Assembly (NCBI RefSeq): GCF_009914315.1
Contig: NZ_CP042596.1
Location: 3,038,001 to 3,102,000 of the forward strand
Reading direction: 5' to 3'
Length of the DNA: 64,000 nt
DNA from: Granulicella sp. WH15
Lineage (GTDB): Bacteria > Acidobacteriota > Terriglobia > Terriglobales > Acidobacteriaceae
Shown: positions 44,218 through 53,417 of the stretch, in pieces
Layout: each line of letters starts with the position of its first letter
How positions within the stretch are numbered: the stretch's first letter is position 1
Made by a program: the position numbers and the translations under genes
The notes under the pieces: model-generated
The model's database searches: none
The model's input: only the letters and a program-made list of their open reading frames with translations
What the model was told of the DNA's origin: nothing

Positions 44218-45519
44218 ATGACGTTCAGCAGGATTGGCCGGATCATTTTAGGCCTGGTAGCATCGGCGGCACTCGGTTTAGGTATGACGGCGTGTGGTGG
44301 CGGCACGATCGGCTATATGTGGGTTCTGGGCACGCAGCCGAACCAGAGCACCGGCATCATTACCGGATTCAAGATCGACCATTACACGGGCAACCTGACG
44401 GCTATTCCGCACTCGCCCTTCAGCTCGAATGGAGCCAATCCGGTTTCGCTCGTGGTTAAGTCCGGCGGCCGCTTCGTCTACGTCATCAACGCCGGGACCC
44501 CGGCCTCCGGCTCCGCTGCCGCCGTTCCGGGCAACATCGCGGTGTACAGCGTCGGCGGCGACGGCACGCTGGTCTTCCAGCTGAGCTACTCCAGCCAGGG
44601 CTCGAACCCGGTCTGGGCCACCATGGACTCCACCGGAACCTACCTCTACGTGCTGGATCAGGATGCTCCGGCCGAGTCTGGTCCCACCGCGGACAAGCTC
44701 TGCCCCGATCCCACCACCACCTGCGGCGACATCACGGCATTCTCGGTCGCGGCCGACTCCGGGCGCCTGACCCTGCTGCTGAACGCGGCGGTCAAGTATC
44801 CCGCCAGTGATCCCAACGGCAAGGGCACCCAGCAGCTACCCTACTTCCCCGTCGGCATCAAGCCGACTATGGTGAAGGTCGGCTCCAACGGCTGCGTCTA
44901 TGCCCTCTCCGATCAGTCGGTTTACCCCCTGGCTTCGGGCAGCGGCGGACAATTGACGGCGGCGACGACGGGACCCTTCACCATCACAGGTGATACCCCC
45001 AATCCCATCAAATTCAGCTCCATCAACACGGGCGGCACCTACGTCTACCTGACCGACGTCGCCAACAACAGCATCTACCCTCTGACCGCCGGCGCCTCCG
45101 CCTGCTCGCTGAGCGTGGTAAACCCCGGTGTTGTGGCGAACCTGCCCCTGACCTCGAATCCGGTCAACTCGCTGACGAGCTCGGACGGCAAGTACCTGTA
45201 CGTGGTCAACCAGTCCTCGACCAGCGATCCCCAGACTCCGTCCAACAGCACCATCTCGGCCTTCTCGATCGACGCAAGCAAGGGCCAGTTGCAGCCGCTG
45301 GGCGATTCCAACAACCCCTATGCAAACGGCTCCGGCCCGACCTGCATCGTGGAAGATCCGTCGAGCGAGTACATCTATACCTCGGACCGCACCAGCCAGA
45401 CCGTTACGGGCCGCATCATTCAGCAGACCAATGGCCTGCTTCAGCCGCTGCATCGCGGATCTACCTTCACGTTGCTGGGGCCGCCGAGCTGCCTGGTCAT
45501 CAGCCCGAACGTGAACTAG
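44218..45519 (+). CDS. Secreted beta-propeller lipoprotein (YVTN/lactonase-like)
   Basis: A 433-residue protein. The N-terminus (RIILGLVASAALGLGMTAC) is a lipoprotein signal with lipobox ending at Cys26. The rest is repeated propeller strands with motifs such as GRFVYVINAG, GTYLYVLDQD, GTYVYLTDVANNSIYPL and GKYLYVVNQSS. This is the YVTN/lactonase-like seven-bladed fold. A GGAAG site lies before the ATG, within the context GGAAGCGCATG that is shared with the next gene. No enzymatic residues can be assigned; such lipoproteins are common in Acidobacteriota with unknown roles at the cell surface. Confidence 0.85.
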   Translation: MTFSRIGRIILGLVASAALGLGMTACGGGTIGYMWVLGTQPNQSTGIITGFKIDHYTGNLTAIPHSPFSSNGANPVSLVVKSGGRFVYVINAGTPASGSAAAVPGNIAVYSVGGDGTLVFQLSYSSQGSNPVWATMDSTGTYLYVLDQDAPAESGPTADKLCPDPTTTCGDITAFSVAADSGRLTLLLNAAVKYPASDPNGKGTQQLPYFPVGIKPTMVKVGSNGCVYALSDQSVYPLASGSGGQLTAATTGPFTITGDTPNPIKFSSINTGGTYVYLTDVANNSIYPLTAGASACSLSVVNPGVVANLPLTSNPVNSLTSSDGKYLYVVNQSSTSDPQTPSNSTISAFSIDASKGQLQPLGDSNNPYANGSGPTCIVEDPSSEYIYTSDRTSQTVTGRIIQQTNGLLQPLHRGSTFTLLGPPSCLVISPNVN

Positions 45520-45654
45520 CCGGTCCCGTTCACCGGACCAGTGGAAGTGGCCTTTGGAGTCCGCTACCACGTGTTGTTGAGCACGTGGTAGCGCATGGAA
45601 GTTTTGAGCAGCAGCAGTTGCGGGCGGTACGAAGCCCGGGGGAAAAGGAAGCGC

Positions 45655-47019
45655 ATGAAGTGGACTAAACTGGGCCGTGGTGCAAAGGCTCTCGCAGTAT
45701 CTCTGGCATTAGGACTCGGGGTCACGGCCTGCAGCCGCGACTTTACCGTGGCGTACCTCTACGTGACGACAGCGAAGACGAATCCGGGGCTTATCAACGC
45801 CTTCACGATCGACTATCAGCTCGGTTCGCTGGTACCTCTCGCGGACTCGCCCATTCCCTCGGGGGGCAAGAACCCCGTCGGCCTGGTGGTCTCGACCAAT
45901 ACGAGCTACACCAAGGGCGGTCAGCAGTTCGTCTATGTCATCAACCACGATGACTCCTCCGTGGTTCAGTTCTCCATCGGAACCGACGGCAAGCTCTTTC
46001 AGGCGAATACCTACGACGTCGTCACCAACGCCTCGAAGAGCATCGTCGGCAGCCTGCCGACGGGCATCGCGATGGACTCGACCGATACGTTCCTTTACGT
46101 GACCTTTACCTACCAGAATGGGTTCTCGCCCGCCAAGACCGGACCCGGTGGCGTCGCGGTCTTCCCGATCAACACCGATGGAACCCTCGGCACCCCAGTG
46201 ACCAACACCTCGGTCGGAACTACGGCAGCGAATCCGCTACCCTACTTCCCCGTTGGCAACAATCCGGTCGCCGTCTCTGTCGCGAACAGCTTCTGCCTTC
46301 CCGATGTCTCCGGCGTCACCTATACGACCAAGGCCTGCACCACCACGGCTCAGGCGGCAGGTCATTTGACCATTCCTAGTGTTTACGTAATCGATCAGGA
46401 CTCCGTAGGCGGCGTTCCCACCGGCGTCATCATGGCATTCCAGCAGGGTGTGGACGGCAGCGGCAACCCCGCTGGCAACCTCGTTCCGGTCAACGGTCCC
46501 CTGCTCGGCGGATACAAGGCAGGTTCAGTTCCCTCCGCGATCGCTGTGGAGCCCACCGGCCGCTATGTCTACGTCACCGACCGCGCCACCAACCAGGTAT
46601 TCGGCGATGTAGTGGGAGCCAATGGAATCCTGACGCCAATGGTCAACGCCCCGTTTGCAACCGGCGTTCTTCCGATGGGCATCACGGTCGATCCACGTGG
46701 ACTCTTCGTGTACGTCTCTAACTTCAGCGACTCCAGCGTATCCGGCTATGCGATCAACACCGCCAACGGCGCTCTCTCGGCCAGCGGTTCGGCGACGCAG
46801 ACCGGAACGGGACCGACCTGTGTGACCATCGATCCGGCTGTCGGAAAGTACGTCTACACCTCCAACAACCTGGACAACTCGGTTTCGGGTATGCAGCTCA
46901 ATCCGACTACCGGCGCGCTGACCCAGATCCAGGGAACTCCCTACCCTGCTTCTGGTCTGCCGAGCTGTGCAGCGGCGGCGGCGAGCAGCTCTCACGCCAC
47001 CCAGGTAGTAACCCCCTAG
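45655..47019 (+). CDS. Secreted beta-propeller lipoprotein (paralogue of the previous gene)
   Basis: A 454-residue protein starting at ATG 45655, which follows GGAAAAGGAAGCGC. An upstream in-frame ATG at 45595 lacks a good site and would break the signal peptide. The lipobox is LGLGVTAC (Cys at about 24). Propeller motifs are QFVYVINHDDSSVVQF, GRYVYVTDRATNQVFGD, GLFVYVSNFSDSSVSGY and GKYVYTSNNLDNSVSGM. It is clearly paralogous to the gene 135 bases upstream, so the pair arose by tandem duplication. It ends at TAG 47017-47019, followed by an intrinsic terminator. Confidence 0.87.
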   Translation: MKWTKLGRGAKALAVSLALGLGVTACSRDFTVAYLYVTTAKTNPGLINAFTIDYQLGSLVPLADSPIPSGGKNPVGLVVSTNTSYTKGGQQFVYVINHDDSSVVQFSIGTDGKLFQANTYDVVTNASKSIVGSLPTGIAMDSTDTFLYVTFTYQNGFSPAKTGPGGVAVFPINTDGTLGTPVTNTSVGTTAANPLPYFPVGNNPVAVSVANSFCLPDVSGVTYTTKACTTTAQAAGHLTIPSVYVIDQDSVGGVPTGVIMAFQQGVDGSGNPAGNLVPVNGPLLGGYKAGSVPSAIAVEPTGRYVYVTDRATNQVFGDVVGANGILTPMVNAPFATGVLPMGITVDPRGLFVYVSNFSDSSVSGYAINTANGALSASGSATQTGTGPTCVTIDPAVGKYVYTSNNLDNSVSGMQLNPTTGALTQIQGTPYPASGLPSCAAAAASSSHATQVVTP

Positions 47020-47041
47020 TCTTGACTGGGTTGGTTTTACG

Positions 47042-47073
47042 GGAAAGGCCCCGCCAATGGCGGGGCCTTTTCC
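47042..47073 (+). terminator. Intrinsic terminator after the propeller lipoprotein gene
   Basis: GGAAAGGCCCCGCC (47042-47055) pairs with GGCGGGGCCTTTTCC (47059-47073) with one extra T, around the loop AAT. It lies 22 bases after the stop codon. Confidence 0.85.
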
Positions 47074-47232
47074 GTTCTCTTCCGGGCAGTACTTGTGCTC
47101 AGGGAAGAGTCCCTCGCAGCGTACAACACCGCACGAAGTGCCGGTCTTTCGAGCGCAGCAACAGCACGAAGCGCCCCGGCGTGAGGACGCTGCTGCTGTT
47201 GCCTGTTTTCCCGGTTGTTCTTCAGGAGCGAA

Positions 47233-47278
47233 GCGGAGGAATCTGCTTCTGTTTTTGCTCTTGACGTTGTTTCTGGGG
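47233..47278 (+). repeat. GGAGGAATCTGC intergenic repeat, copy 2
   Basis: Begins GCGGAGGAATCTGCTTCTGT and ends GTTTCTGGGG. It matches 43861-43900 apart from a six-base gap and a few substitutions. It lies about 160 bases after the terminator at 47073. Confidence 0.5.
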
Positions 47279-47312
47279 AGGCATGCTTTCTTCCCCCAAA
47301 GACAGCCGCCGA

Positions 47313-48491
47313 CTATACGAGCTGCGGCTCCACAGCCTTTGCCGAAGCCATAGCGGCCTGCGGCCTGGGCAGCATCCGTCCCAGGATCAACTGCCGCATC
47401 GGCTTTTCAAAGAGGTTCATCACCGCATACGCCAGCACCAGCAGGAAGACATACGAGATCCAGGGGTCCCACTGCGCCACATGCAACCGCTCCGGCAGGT
47501 GGTACGCGTGAATCATCACGAAGACATTGAAGTGCAACAGGTAGAGCGCAAAGGTCGCCTCCCCCAGCTTGACCAGCGGCTTCCACGAGAACACCGCAGC
47601 CACGGGATTCGGCCCCGCCAGCCCCAGGGTCAGCATGGAAAACAGAGGCAGCAGGATGCAACCGTGAATCAACACATACGGCACACCCGCCGGAATCGCC
47701 TTCTGGAAGAACAGCCCCAGGCTGACCAGCGCGACTACGCACAGAACCAGCCTCTGCATCGACCCGAGCTTCAGCCGGAAATGCACCCGAGCCAGGATTC
47801 CCCCGGCGAGAAAGATGCACAAGTAGGACATGGGCCCGAACTTCAGCGCGCGCAGGTAGATCCCATACGAAAACCGGTTGATCGGCAGCGGCAGATGGTC
47901 CGGGTTGAAGACGATGTAGAGGCTGTGGGGAATCAGCCCGACGAGCCAGACCGTCAGCCCCAACAGGATCAGACGCGGAGCAGACCAGTTCCACATGCGG
48001 CTACGGGCGGCAGCGCGCAACATAAAGGGGAACGCCAGGTACAGCGCCACCTCCGCCGAGACCGTCCAGCCCACCGTGTTCCAGAAGGTTGCGATCGACG
48101 GGATCCATCCCTGCATACTGATCGGCGTCAGGAGCATCCCTTGCCAGAACTCCGCCCGCGAGCGAGCGTGCCACTCCTCCCCAACCATGGGCAGCGAGAT
48201 GAGCAACGTCAGCAGGTAAGTAGGGTAGATGCGGGCAAAACGAGCGATATAAAAGTTGTAATTCCGCAGCCCCAGCGCCCGGTCGGCATAGTTATACGTC
48301 AGCACAAAGCCGGAGATCAGAAAGAAGAAGCCGACGAAGACATACGCATTATCGATGACCGGGTAGAGATAGTGCAGATGCTGCGGCGTGAAGTGGAAGA
48401 GAACGATATTCAGAGCCAGCAGCGTCCGCAACCCGGTGAGTGCCGGGAGTGGGGGCCTGCGAACCGGCGAGCTGGGGCTAACGGCGGACAC
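47313..48491 (-). CDS. Acyltransferase family 3 membrane protein (OafA/YrhL-like)
   Basis: A 392-residue polytopic membrane protein. It begins with LPALTGLRTLLALNIVLFHF, the conserved R-x10-H motif of acyltransferase 3 proteins. About ten hydrophobic helices follow (for example VFVGFFFLISGFVLTYNY, RIYPTYLLTLLISLPMV). The WTVSAEVALYLAFPFML motif is also typical. These proteins add acetyl or other acyl groups to surface sugars such as O-antigen or exopolysaccharide. It stands alone, on the minus strand, and the neighbour pyrH follows at 48.6 kb on the same strand. Confidence 0.9.
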   Translation of the reverse strand: MSAVSPSSPVRRPPLPALTGLRTLLALNIVLFHFTPQHLHYLYPVIDNAYVFVGFFFLISGFVLTYNYADRALGLRNYNFYIARFARIYPTYLLTLLISLPMVGEEWHARSRAEFWQGMLLTPISMQGWIPSIATFWNTVGWTVSAEVALYLAFPFMLRAAARSRMWNWSAPRLILLGLTVWLVGLIPHSLYIVFNPDHLPLPINRFSYGIYLRALKFGPMSYLCIFLAGGILARVHFRLKLGSMQRLVLCVVALVSLGLFFQKAIPAGVPYVLIHGCILLPLFSMLTLGLAGPNPVAAVFSWKPLVKLGEATFALYLLHFNVFVMIHAYHLPERLHVAQWDPWISYVFLLVLAYAVMNLFEKPMRQLILGRMLPRPQAAMASAKAVEPQLV

Positions 48492-48641
48492 TATCTTCCT
48501 AAACTATCTTTCTAGACGCGAGGGGTCGGGCTAAGTTGCACGACCTGCCTCACTATCTCTGCCTGCTCCCCAAAAGGAAGCAGGCAAAAACAGGCTATTC
48601 TCAGGATTGGATGATGGATTTGGGTTCCGAGGCAACGAAGA

Positions 48642-49346
48642 TCAGGCCGTAACGAGCGACCCGAGCTGCTCTCCCGCGACGACGCGCGTAATATTTCCCT
48701 GCTCGCGCATCGAAAAGACCATCATCGGCATGTTGTTGTCGCGGCACAGCGAGACCGCCGTCGTATCCATTACCTTCAGATTGCGGCGCAGAATCTCGTC
48801 ATAGGTGATGGTATCGAACCGGGTAGCGGTCGGGTCCTTCTTCGGATCGGCCGAGTAGATGCCGTCGACCGAGGTGGCCTTCAGCAGGATATCGGCGCTG
48901 ATCTCCATCGCCCGCAGGCTGGCCGCCGTGTCGGTCGAAAAGTACGGATTGCCGGTTCCGGCGGCGAAGATGACCACCCGATTCTTCTCGAGGTGCCGAA
49001 TAGCCCGCCGCCGAATATACGGCTCGGCGACCTCGTGCATCTCGATAGCCGACATGACCCGGCAGAAGAGTCCGCGCTTCTCAATCGCATCTTGCAACGC
49101 AATCGAGTTGATAACGGTGGAGAGCATCCCCATATGGTCTGCCGCCACGCGGTCCATATCAATGGCCTGCTGGGCGACGCCACGGAAGAAGTTACCGCCG
49201 CCCACCACGATGGCGATCTGGCAGCCAAGTGCGTGAATATCGGCGATCTCTTCGGCTACCTTGTGGATGAAAATGGCGTCAATGCCGAACCCCTTACCAG
49301 CTGCGAGGGCTTCTCCGGAGAGCTTGAGGAGGATGCGCTTATACAT
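48642..49346 (-). CDS. pyrH: UMP kinase
   Basis: A 234-residue PyrH, with start taken at ATG 49346 ([14 protein letters not shown]). The amino-acid-kinase features are present: [49 protein letters not shown] and [20 protein letters not shown]. It phosphorylates UMP to UDP and is usually placed right after tsf. Here the two are separated by about 2.1 kb containing two genes on the other strand. A longer ORF extends upstream by 12 codons but lacks family similarity. Confidence 0.96.
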   Translation of the reverse strand: MYKRILLKLSGEALAAGKGFGIDAIFIHKVAEEIADIHALGCQIAIVVGGGNFFRGVAQQAIDMDRVAADHMGMLSTVINSIALQDAIEKRGLFCRVMSAIEMHEVAEPYIRRRAIRHLEKNRVVIFAAGTGNPYFSTDTAASLRAMEISADILLKATSVDGIYSADPKKDPTATRFDTITYDEILRRNLKVMDTTAVSLCRDNNMPMMVFSMREQGNITRVVAGEQLGSLVTA

Positions 49347-49444
49347 ATCAATTTCAAGTATCGCATGGGGCCAAGGCTGCAAGAAGGGATCGCCCGGAAC
49401 TTTGCACCGCCATCAGGCGTATCTTTCCAGCAAGGAGATTTGCG

Positions 49445-50218
49445 ATGCAGAGCAGGATTCTCGGAACCACGATGCCGGTGCTGGAGGTGCTCCTTCAGCC
49501 CGGCGAGGCCGTCATCTCGGAGGCAGGCGAACTGAGCTGGATGAGCCAGACCATCCAGATGACCACCCACACCCAGATGGCGGGCGGCGGCGGCTTCTTC
49601 GGCGCCATCAGGCGTGTCGCAGGTGGCGGAACGCTGTTCATGACCGAGTACACCGCCCAGGGCTACCCCGGCGAGATCGCCTTCGCCACCAAGGTCCCCG
49701 GCCACATCCTGCCGATCGAGGTCGGCGTCGGCCAGGAGTTCCTCGTCCACCGCCACGGCTTCCTCTGCGCGACGTCCCACGTGCAGCTCGGCGTCGGCTT
49801 CCAGCAGTCGCTTGGCGCGGGCATCTTCGGCGGCGACGGCTTCCTGCTGCAGAAGATCTCCGGCAGCGGCACCGCGTGGCTCGAGCTCTCGGGCGAGGTC
49901 GTCGTCAAGGAGCTTCGCCCCGGCGAGACTCTGCGCGTGCACCCCGGCCACGTCGGCGCGTTCACCGCAGGCGTCAACTTCCAGATCACCCGCGTCCCCG
50001 GCATCAAAAATCTGATCTTCGGCGGCGACGGCATCTTCCTGGCCGCGCTGACCGGCCCAGGCCGCGTCTGGCTGCAAACCCTGCCCATCGCCCGGCTGGC
50101 CCACCAGATCCTCGAGTACGCCCCCAGCGAGGGCCGCGGCCGCAGCGTGCAGGAGTTGGGTGCGGCCTCGGTCATCGGCGGCGTCGTCGGCTCGCTGCTT
50201 GGTGGCAATGACCGCTAA
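49445..50218 (+). CDS. AIM24 family protein (TIGR00266-like)
   Basis: A 257-residue protein of the AIM24/TIGR00266 family: MPVLEVLLQPGEAVISEAGELSWM, GGFFGAIRRVAGGGTLFMTEYTA and HVGAFTAGVNFQITRVPGIKN. It is a beta-sandwich (tryptophan RNA-binding attenuator-like fold), with a glycine-rich hydrophobic end (VIGGVVGSLLGG). The molecular role is unknown. It lies on the plus strand between tsf and pyrH. Its ATG has an AAGGAG site. Confidence 0.88.
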   Translation: MQSRILGTTMPVLEVLLQPGEAVISEAGELSWMSQTIQMTTHTQMAGGGGFFGAIRRVAGGGTLFMTEYTAQGYPGEIAFATKVPGHILPIEVGVGQEFLVHRHGFLCATSHVQLGVGFQQSLGAGIFGGDGFLLQKISGSGTAWLELSGEVVVKELRPGETLRVHPGHVGAFTAGVNFQITRVPGIKNLIFGGDGIFLAALTGPGRVWLQTLPIARLAHQILEYAPSEGRGRSVQELGAASVIGGVVGSLLGGNDR

Positions 50219-50321
50219 GCGACCACAGATTCGGGTGCTCCATATCTCCATTTTGGGACATGGAGCACCCTCGTACATGGCCTCCAATCAGAACAGCCTC
50301 AGCCGTACCCTTACCTCGCTT

Positions 50322-50387
50322 CCGACCAATGGGAGACCCCATACAGCACGCACTCCCCGTACCGCCCCGAGAACCGTACGAAGTACC
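50322..50387 (+). repeat. 66-base dispersed intergenic repeat, copy 2
   Basis: An ungapped partner of 42429-42494. It sits 39 bases upstream of the dienelactone hydrolase start codon, while copy 1 lies 219 bases upstream of the MCE gene. By eye 51 of 66 positions are the same. Confidence 0.65.
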
Positions 50388-50425
50388 GTTGCGGATCACC
50401 ACCACCGCAACGTAAACTCGCTGGC

Positions 50426-51331
50426 ATGATCCGTCTTACGCGCCTCTTCCCTGCCGCCCTGCTTCTGGCCGCCCTGGCCACCTGCCCCCTCATTGCCAAC
50501 GCGCAGGACTGGGCCAAGGCCCCACTCGCCAACAGCTCCCGCCACCGCGAGTACGTCCCCGTCACCCACGGCGGCCGCACCGTCAACGTGCTGGTGGTCT
50601 ACCCCGAGGTCAAGGAGAAGGCCCCAACGGTCATCCTCATCCACGAGATCTTTGGCCTCAGCGACTGGATGAAGCTCGAAGCCGACGAGCTGGCCGCCAA
50701 GGGTTACATCGTCCTCGCGCCGGACCTGCTGAGCGGCCTCGGCCCCATCTCCTCCGCGGCCAAATCCGCCCCCGCCGCCCCCATGGACCACGCCCACATG
50801 GACGCCAACACCGGCGCAGCCTACATCCCCGCGACACCCGGCGGCACCGATGCCTTCCCCGATCAGGACGCAGTCGTAAAGGCCGTCTCCTCCCTCAACG
50901 CCGCGCAGGTCAACGCCGATCTTGACGCCGTAGCCGACTACGCCAGGACGATTCCGGCCTCAAACGGCAAGCTGGCCGTGGGCGGCTTCTGCTGGGGCGG
51001 AGGCAAGACCTTCGCCTTCGCCACGCATCGTAAGGACATCAAGGTAGCCCTGGTCTTCTACGGCCCCCCACCACCGGCAGCCGCAATGGCGGCGATCAGC
51101 GCCCCGGTCTACGGCTTCTACGCCGGACTCGACGCCCGCATCGGCGCCACCGTCCCCGGCACCGTCACGGACATGAAGGCAGCCGGAAAAACCTACGAGC
51201 CGATTACCTACGAGGGCGCAGGCCACGGCTTCATGCGCGCCGGTCAAGCCCCCGACGCCACCCCAGCCAACAAGAAAGCATGGGAAGAAGGCTTTACGCG
51301 AATGCAGGAACTACTCGCCAAGCTGAAGTGA
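50426..51331 (+). CDS. Secreted dienelactone hydrolase family protein
   Basis: A 301-residue alpha/beta hydrolase with an N-terminal signal peptide (LFPAALLLAALATCPLIANAQ). The core has VILIHEIFGLSDWMKLEADEL, the nucleophile region VGGFCWGGGKTFAFA (Cys as in dienelactone hydrolase), AGLDARIG (Asp) and YEGAGHGFMRAG (His). Signal peptide plus DLH is common in soil bacteria, and the substrate is not predictable. It runs toward tsf, and the two are separated by a bidirectional terminator. The region before the ATG includes the repeat noted above. Confidence 0.88.
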   Translation: MIRLTRLFPAALLLAALATCPLIANAQDWAKAPLANSSRHREYVPVTHGGRTVNVLVVYPEVKEKAPTVILIHEIFGLSDWMKLEADELAAKGYIVLAPDLLSGLGPISSAAKSAPAAPMDHAHMDANTGAAYIPATPGGTDAFPDQDAVVKAVSSLNAAQVNADLDAVADYARTIPASNGKLAVGGFCWGGGKTFAFATHRKDIKVALVFYGPPPPAAAMAAISAPVYGFYAGLDARIGATVPGTVTDMKAAGKTYEPITYEGAGHGFMRAGQAPDATPANKKAWEEGFTRMQELLAKLK

Positions 51332-51356
51332 CCAGCCATCGCCAAACCACTCTTTC

Positions 51357-51394
51357 AAAGAAAAAGCCCAGGCATAAGCCCGGGCTTTTTCTTT
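51357..51394. terminator. Bidirectional intrinsic terminator between dienelactone hydrolase and tsf
   Basis: AAAGAAAAAGCCC (51357-51369) pairs with GGGCTTTTTCTTT (51382-51394). The A- and T-rich stem ends let it terminate both converging transcripts. Confidence 0.88.
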
Positions 51395-51411
51395 GATGAG
51401 GTACCTAAAAA

Positions 51412-52074
51412 CTACGCCTGAGCCTCTTCAGCAACGGCCTTGGTCTGGGCAACGGTCCAGTCCGGCGCGCCGACCTTGAAGCGGGCGAAGCGGCGAACCG
51501 AGATATTCTCACCCAACTTGGCAACCTTGCTGGCGATGAGCTGCGAGATCGTCTGGCTGGCCTCCTTGATGAACGGCTGATCGAGCAGGCAGACCTCCTC
51601 GTAGAACTTGCTCATCTTGCCCTCGAGGATCTTCTCGATGACATTGGCGGGCTTGCCCTGCATCGCGGGCTGAGCCAGGAAGACTTCCTTCTCGCGGTCG
51701 AGGTCAGCCTGAGCGACCTCCTCCCGGCCCACGAAGCGCGGGTCAGTCGCAGCAATGTGCATCGCGATGTCGCGGAGCAGCTCCTGGAAGTCCTCGGTGC
51801 GGGCCACGAAGTCCGACTCGCAGTTCAGCTCGACCAGCACGCCGATCTTGCCGCCGGCATGGATGTACGTGCCCACCGCACCCTCGTTCGTGGTGCGCGT
51901 GGCCTTCTTCGCAGCCGACGCCATGCCGCGCTTGCGCAGCACGACGAACGCATCTTCCATATCGCCCTTGGCCTCCTGCAGGGCCTTCAGGCAGTCGCCC
52001 ATCGGGGCGCCGGACTTTTCGCGGAGTTCCTTGACGAGCTTGGCATCGATCTTCACTGCGGTATCGGTAGACAT
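51412..52074 (-). CDS. tsf: Elongation factor Ts
   Basis: A 220-residue EF-Ts. The N-terminal domain is AKLVKELREKSGAPMGDCLKALQEAKGDMEDA, with the TDF-type core KIGVLVELNCESDFVARTEDF (both only partly quoted). It ends GENISVRRFARFKVG. I take ATG 52074 as start, since AAGGAAT is spaced well from it. It catalyses nucleotide exchange on EF-Tu. It follows rpsB by 180 bases, the universal order, and is closed by a terminator. Confidence 0.96.
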   Translation of the reverse strand: MSTDTAVKIDAKLVKELREKSGAPMGDCLKALQEAKGDMEDAFVVLRKRGMASAAKKATRTTNEGAVGTYIHAGGKIGVLVELNCESDFVARTEDFQELLRDIAMHIAATDPRFVGREEVAQADLDREKEVFLAQPAMQGKPANVIEKILEGKMSKFYEEVCLLDQPFIKEASQTISQLIASKVAKLGENISVRRFARFKVGAPDWTVAQTKAVAEEAQA

Positions 52075-52254
52075 TGGCAATTCCTTCTCTTTTGAGCTTC
52101 GCTTAAAGTTATTTGTCTCTTTAAAAGTACGCCAGCGTTGTTACAACTCTGCAATGCGGTTGCACTCCCACAACGCGCAGCGAGGAGCCGGACGCAGAAA
52201 GAGCGTGGGCGGTTTGGGCCGGCGCCACGCTCTCTCTGGTGAGGTCCGTGTGGC

Positions 52255-53202
52255 TTAGGCAGTGGCTTCGGCGTGGACTTCCTCGGCCTCAAGCTCAGGC
52301 TCGGTGGCCGCAGCCGGAGCCTTCTTGATGCCGCCGCCCAGAGCCGCTTCGAGGTCGATCTCGCCCTCTTCGGCGATGTCCTCGGTCGAGGCTTCGGCAG
52401 TGCCAACGCTCTCGGCGATCGGCAGAGCATCGAACGTCTCGCCCTCTTCGCCGATGAAGTGCTCCTCGGTCGGCAGAACGCGAACGTCAGAAGCCTCGGT
52501 CGCGAAAGCGCGCTCCGAAACCATCTGGACACCCTCGGCAGCCGAGTCAGCCATCTTCATGGTGAAGAGGCGGATGGCGCGCAGAGCATCGTCGTTGCCA
52601 GGGATCACGTAGTCGACAACCGTCGGATCGCAGTTCGTATCGACCACCGCGACGACCGGGATGCCCAGCTTGCGGGCCTCGGCCACAGCGATCGCCTCGT
52701 TGTTGCTATCGACGATGAAGAGCGCATCGGGCAGCCGCTTCATGGTCTTGATACCGGCCAGATTGGTCGACAGATGCTTGCGCTCGCGCTCCAGCTTGAT
52801 GACTTCCTTCTTGGTCAGCAGCTCGTAGCGGCCGTCGGTCGACATGTCGTCCAGCTCCTGGAGACGCTTGACCGATTTCTGCACCGTAACCCAGTTCGTG
52901 AGCAGTCCACCCAGCCAGCGGCTGTTGATGTACGGCATCCCGGCGCGCGTCGCCTCTTCGGCGATGGCATCCTGAGCCTGGCGCTTGGTGCCGACGAACA
53001 GGATCAGCTTGCCGGTCGAGGTCAGGTCGGTGACGAACTTCGACGCTTCCTTGAACATCTTCAGCGTCTTCTGCAGGTCGATGATGTAGATACCGTTGCG
53101 CTCGCCGAAGATGTACTCCTTCATCTTGGGGTTCCAACGCTTGGTCTGGTGGCCGAAGTGCACGCCTGCTTCGAGCAGTTCCTTCATCGTAATGCTTGCC
53201 AT
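52255..53202 (-). CDS. rpsB: 30S ribosomal protein S2
   Basis: A 315-residue S2 protein: [52 protein letters not shown] and [23 protein letters not shown]. The C-terminal extension of about 80 residues is acidic ([14 protein letters not shown], then [15 protein letters not shown]), making it longer than E. coli S2 (about 240). Such tails are seen in other Acidobacteriota. A GGAGCC site precedes the ATG. Confidence 0.97.
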   Translation of the reverse strand: MASITMKELLEAGVHFGHQTKRWNPKMKEYIFGERNGIYIIDLQKTLKMFKEASKFVTDLTSTGKLILFVGTKRQAQDAIAEEATRAGMPYINSRWLGGLLTNWVTVQKSVKRLQELDDMSTDGRYELLTKKEVIKLERERKHLSTNLAGIKTMKRLPDALFIVDSNNEAIAVAEARKLGIPVVAVVDTNCDPTVVDYVIPGNDDALRAIRLFTMKMADSAAEGVQMVSERAFATEASDVRVLPTEEHFIGEEGETFDALPIAESVGTAEASTEDIAEEGEIDLEAALGGGIKKAPAAATEPELEAEEVHAEATA

Positions 53203-53354
53203 AATAGGCTCCTGTTTTGAGACCCGCCCGGACGGGCTCTGATGGGCCTGGTGTCCGCGGTCTGGATTGATCCCTGGCGAAAAAGCTTCGGGAGATTTGA
53301 CTCCTTGCCTCCGATGAAACCGCTTCGGAGGGTGTTGCGAAAGTGATGCGTTGC

Positions 53355-53402
53355 GGGCTGTATGTTATGTGTTTTCTTCGCAGTACACACAACATACAAC
53401 CC
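53355..53402 (-). other. Long imperfect hairpin in the rpsI-rpsB spacer
   Basis: An 18-base stem (53355-53372) pairs with 53385-53402, with two mismatches on DNA that become possible G-U pairs in RNA, around a 12-base loop. No T-run follows, so it is not a plain terminator. It starts 16 bases after the stop of rpsI and lies about 150 bases upstream of rpsB, where an autoregulatory leader or processing site would be expected. Confidence 0.55.
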
Positions 53403-53417
53403 ACAACATAAAACTCT

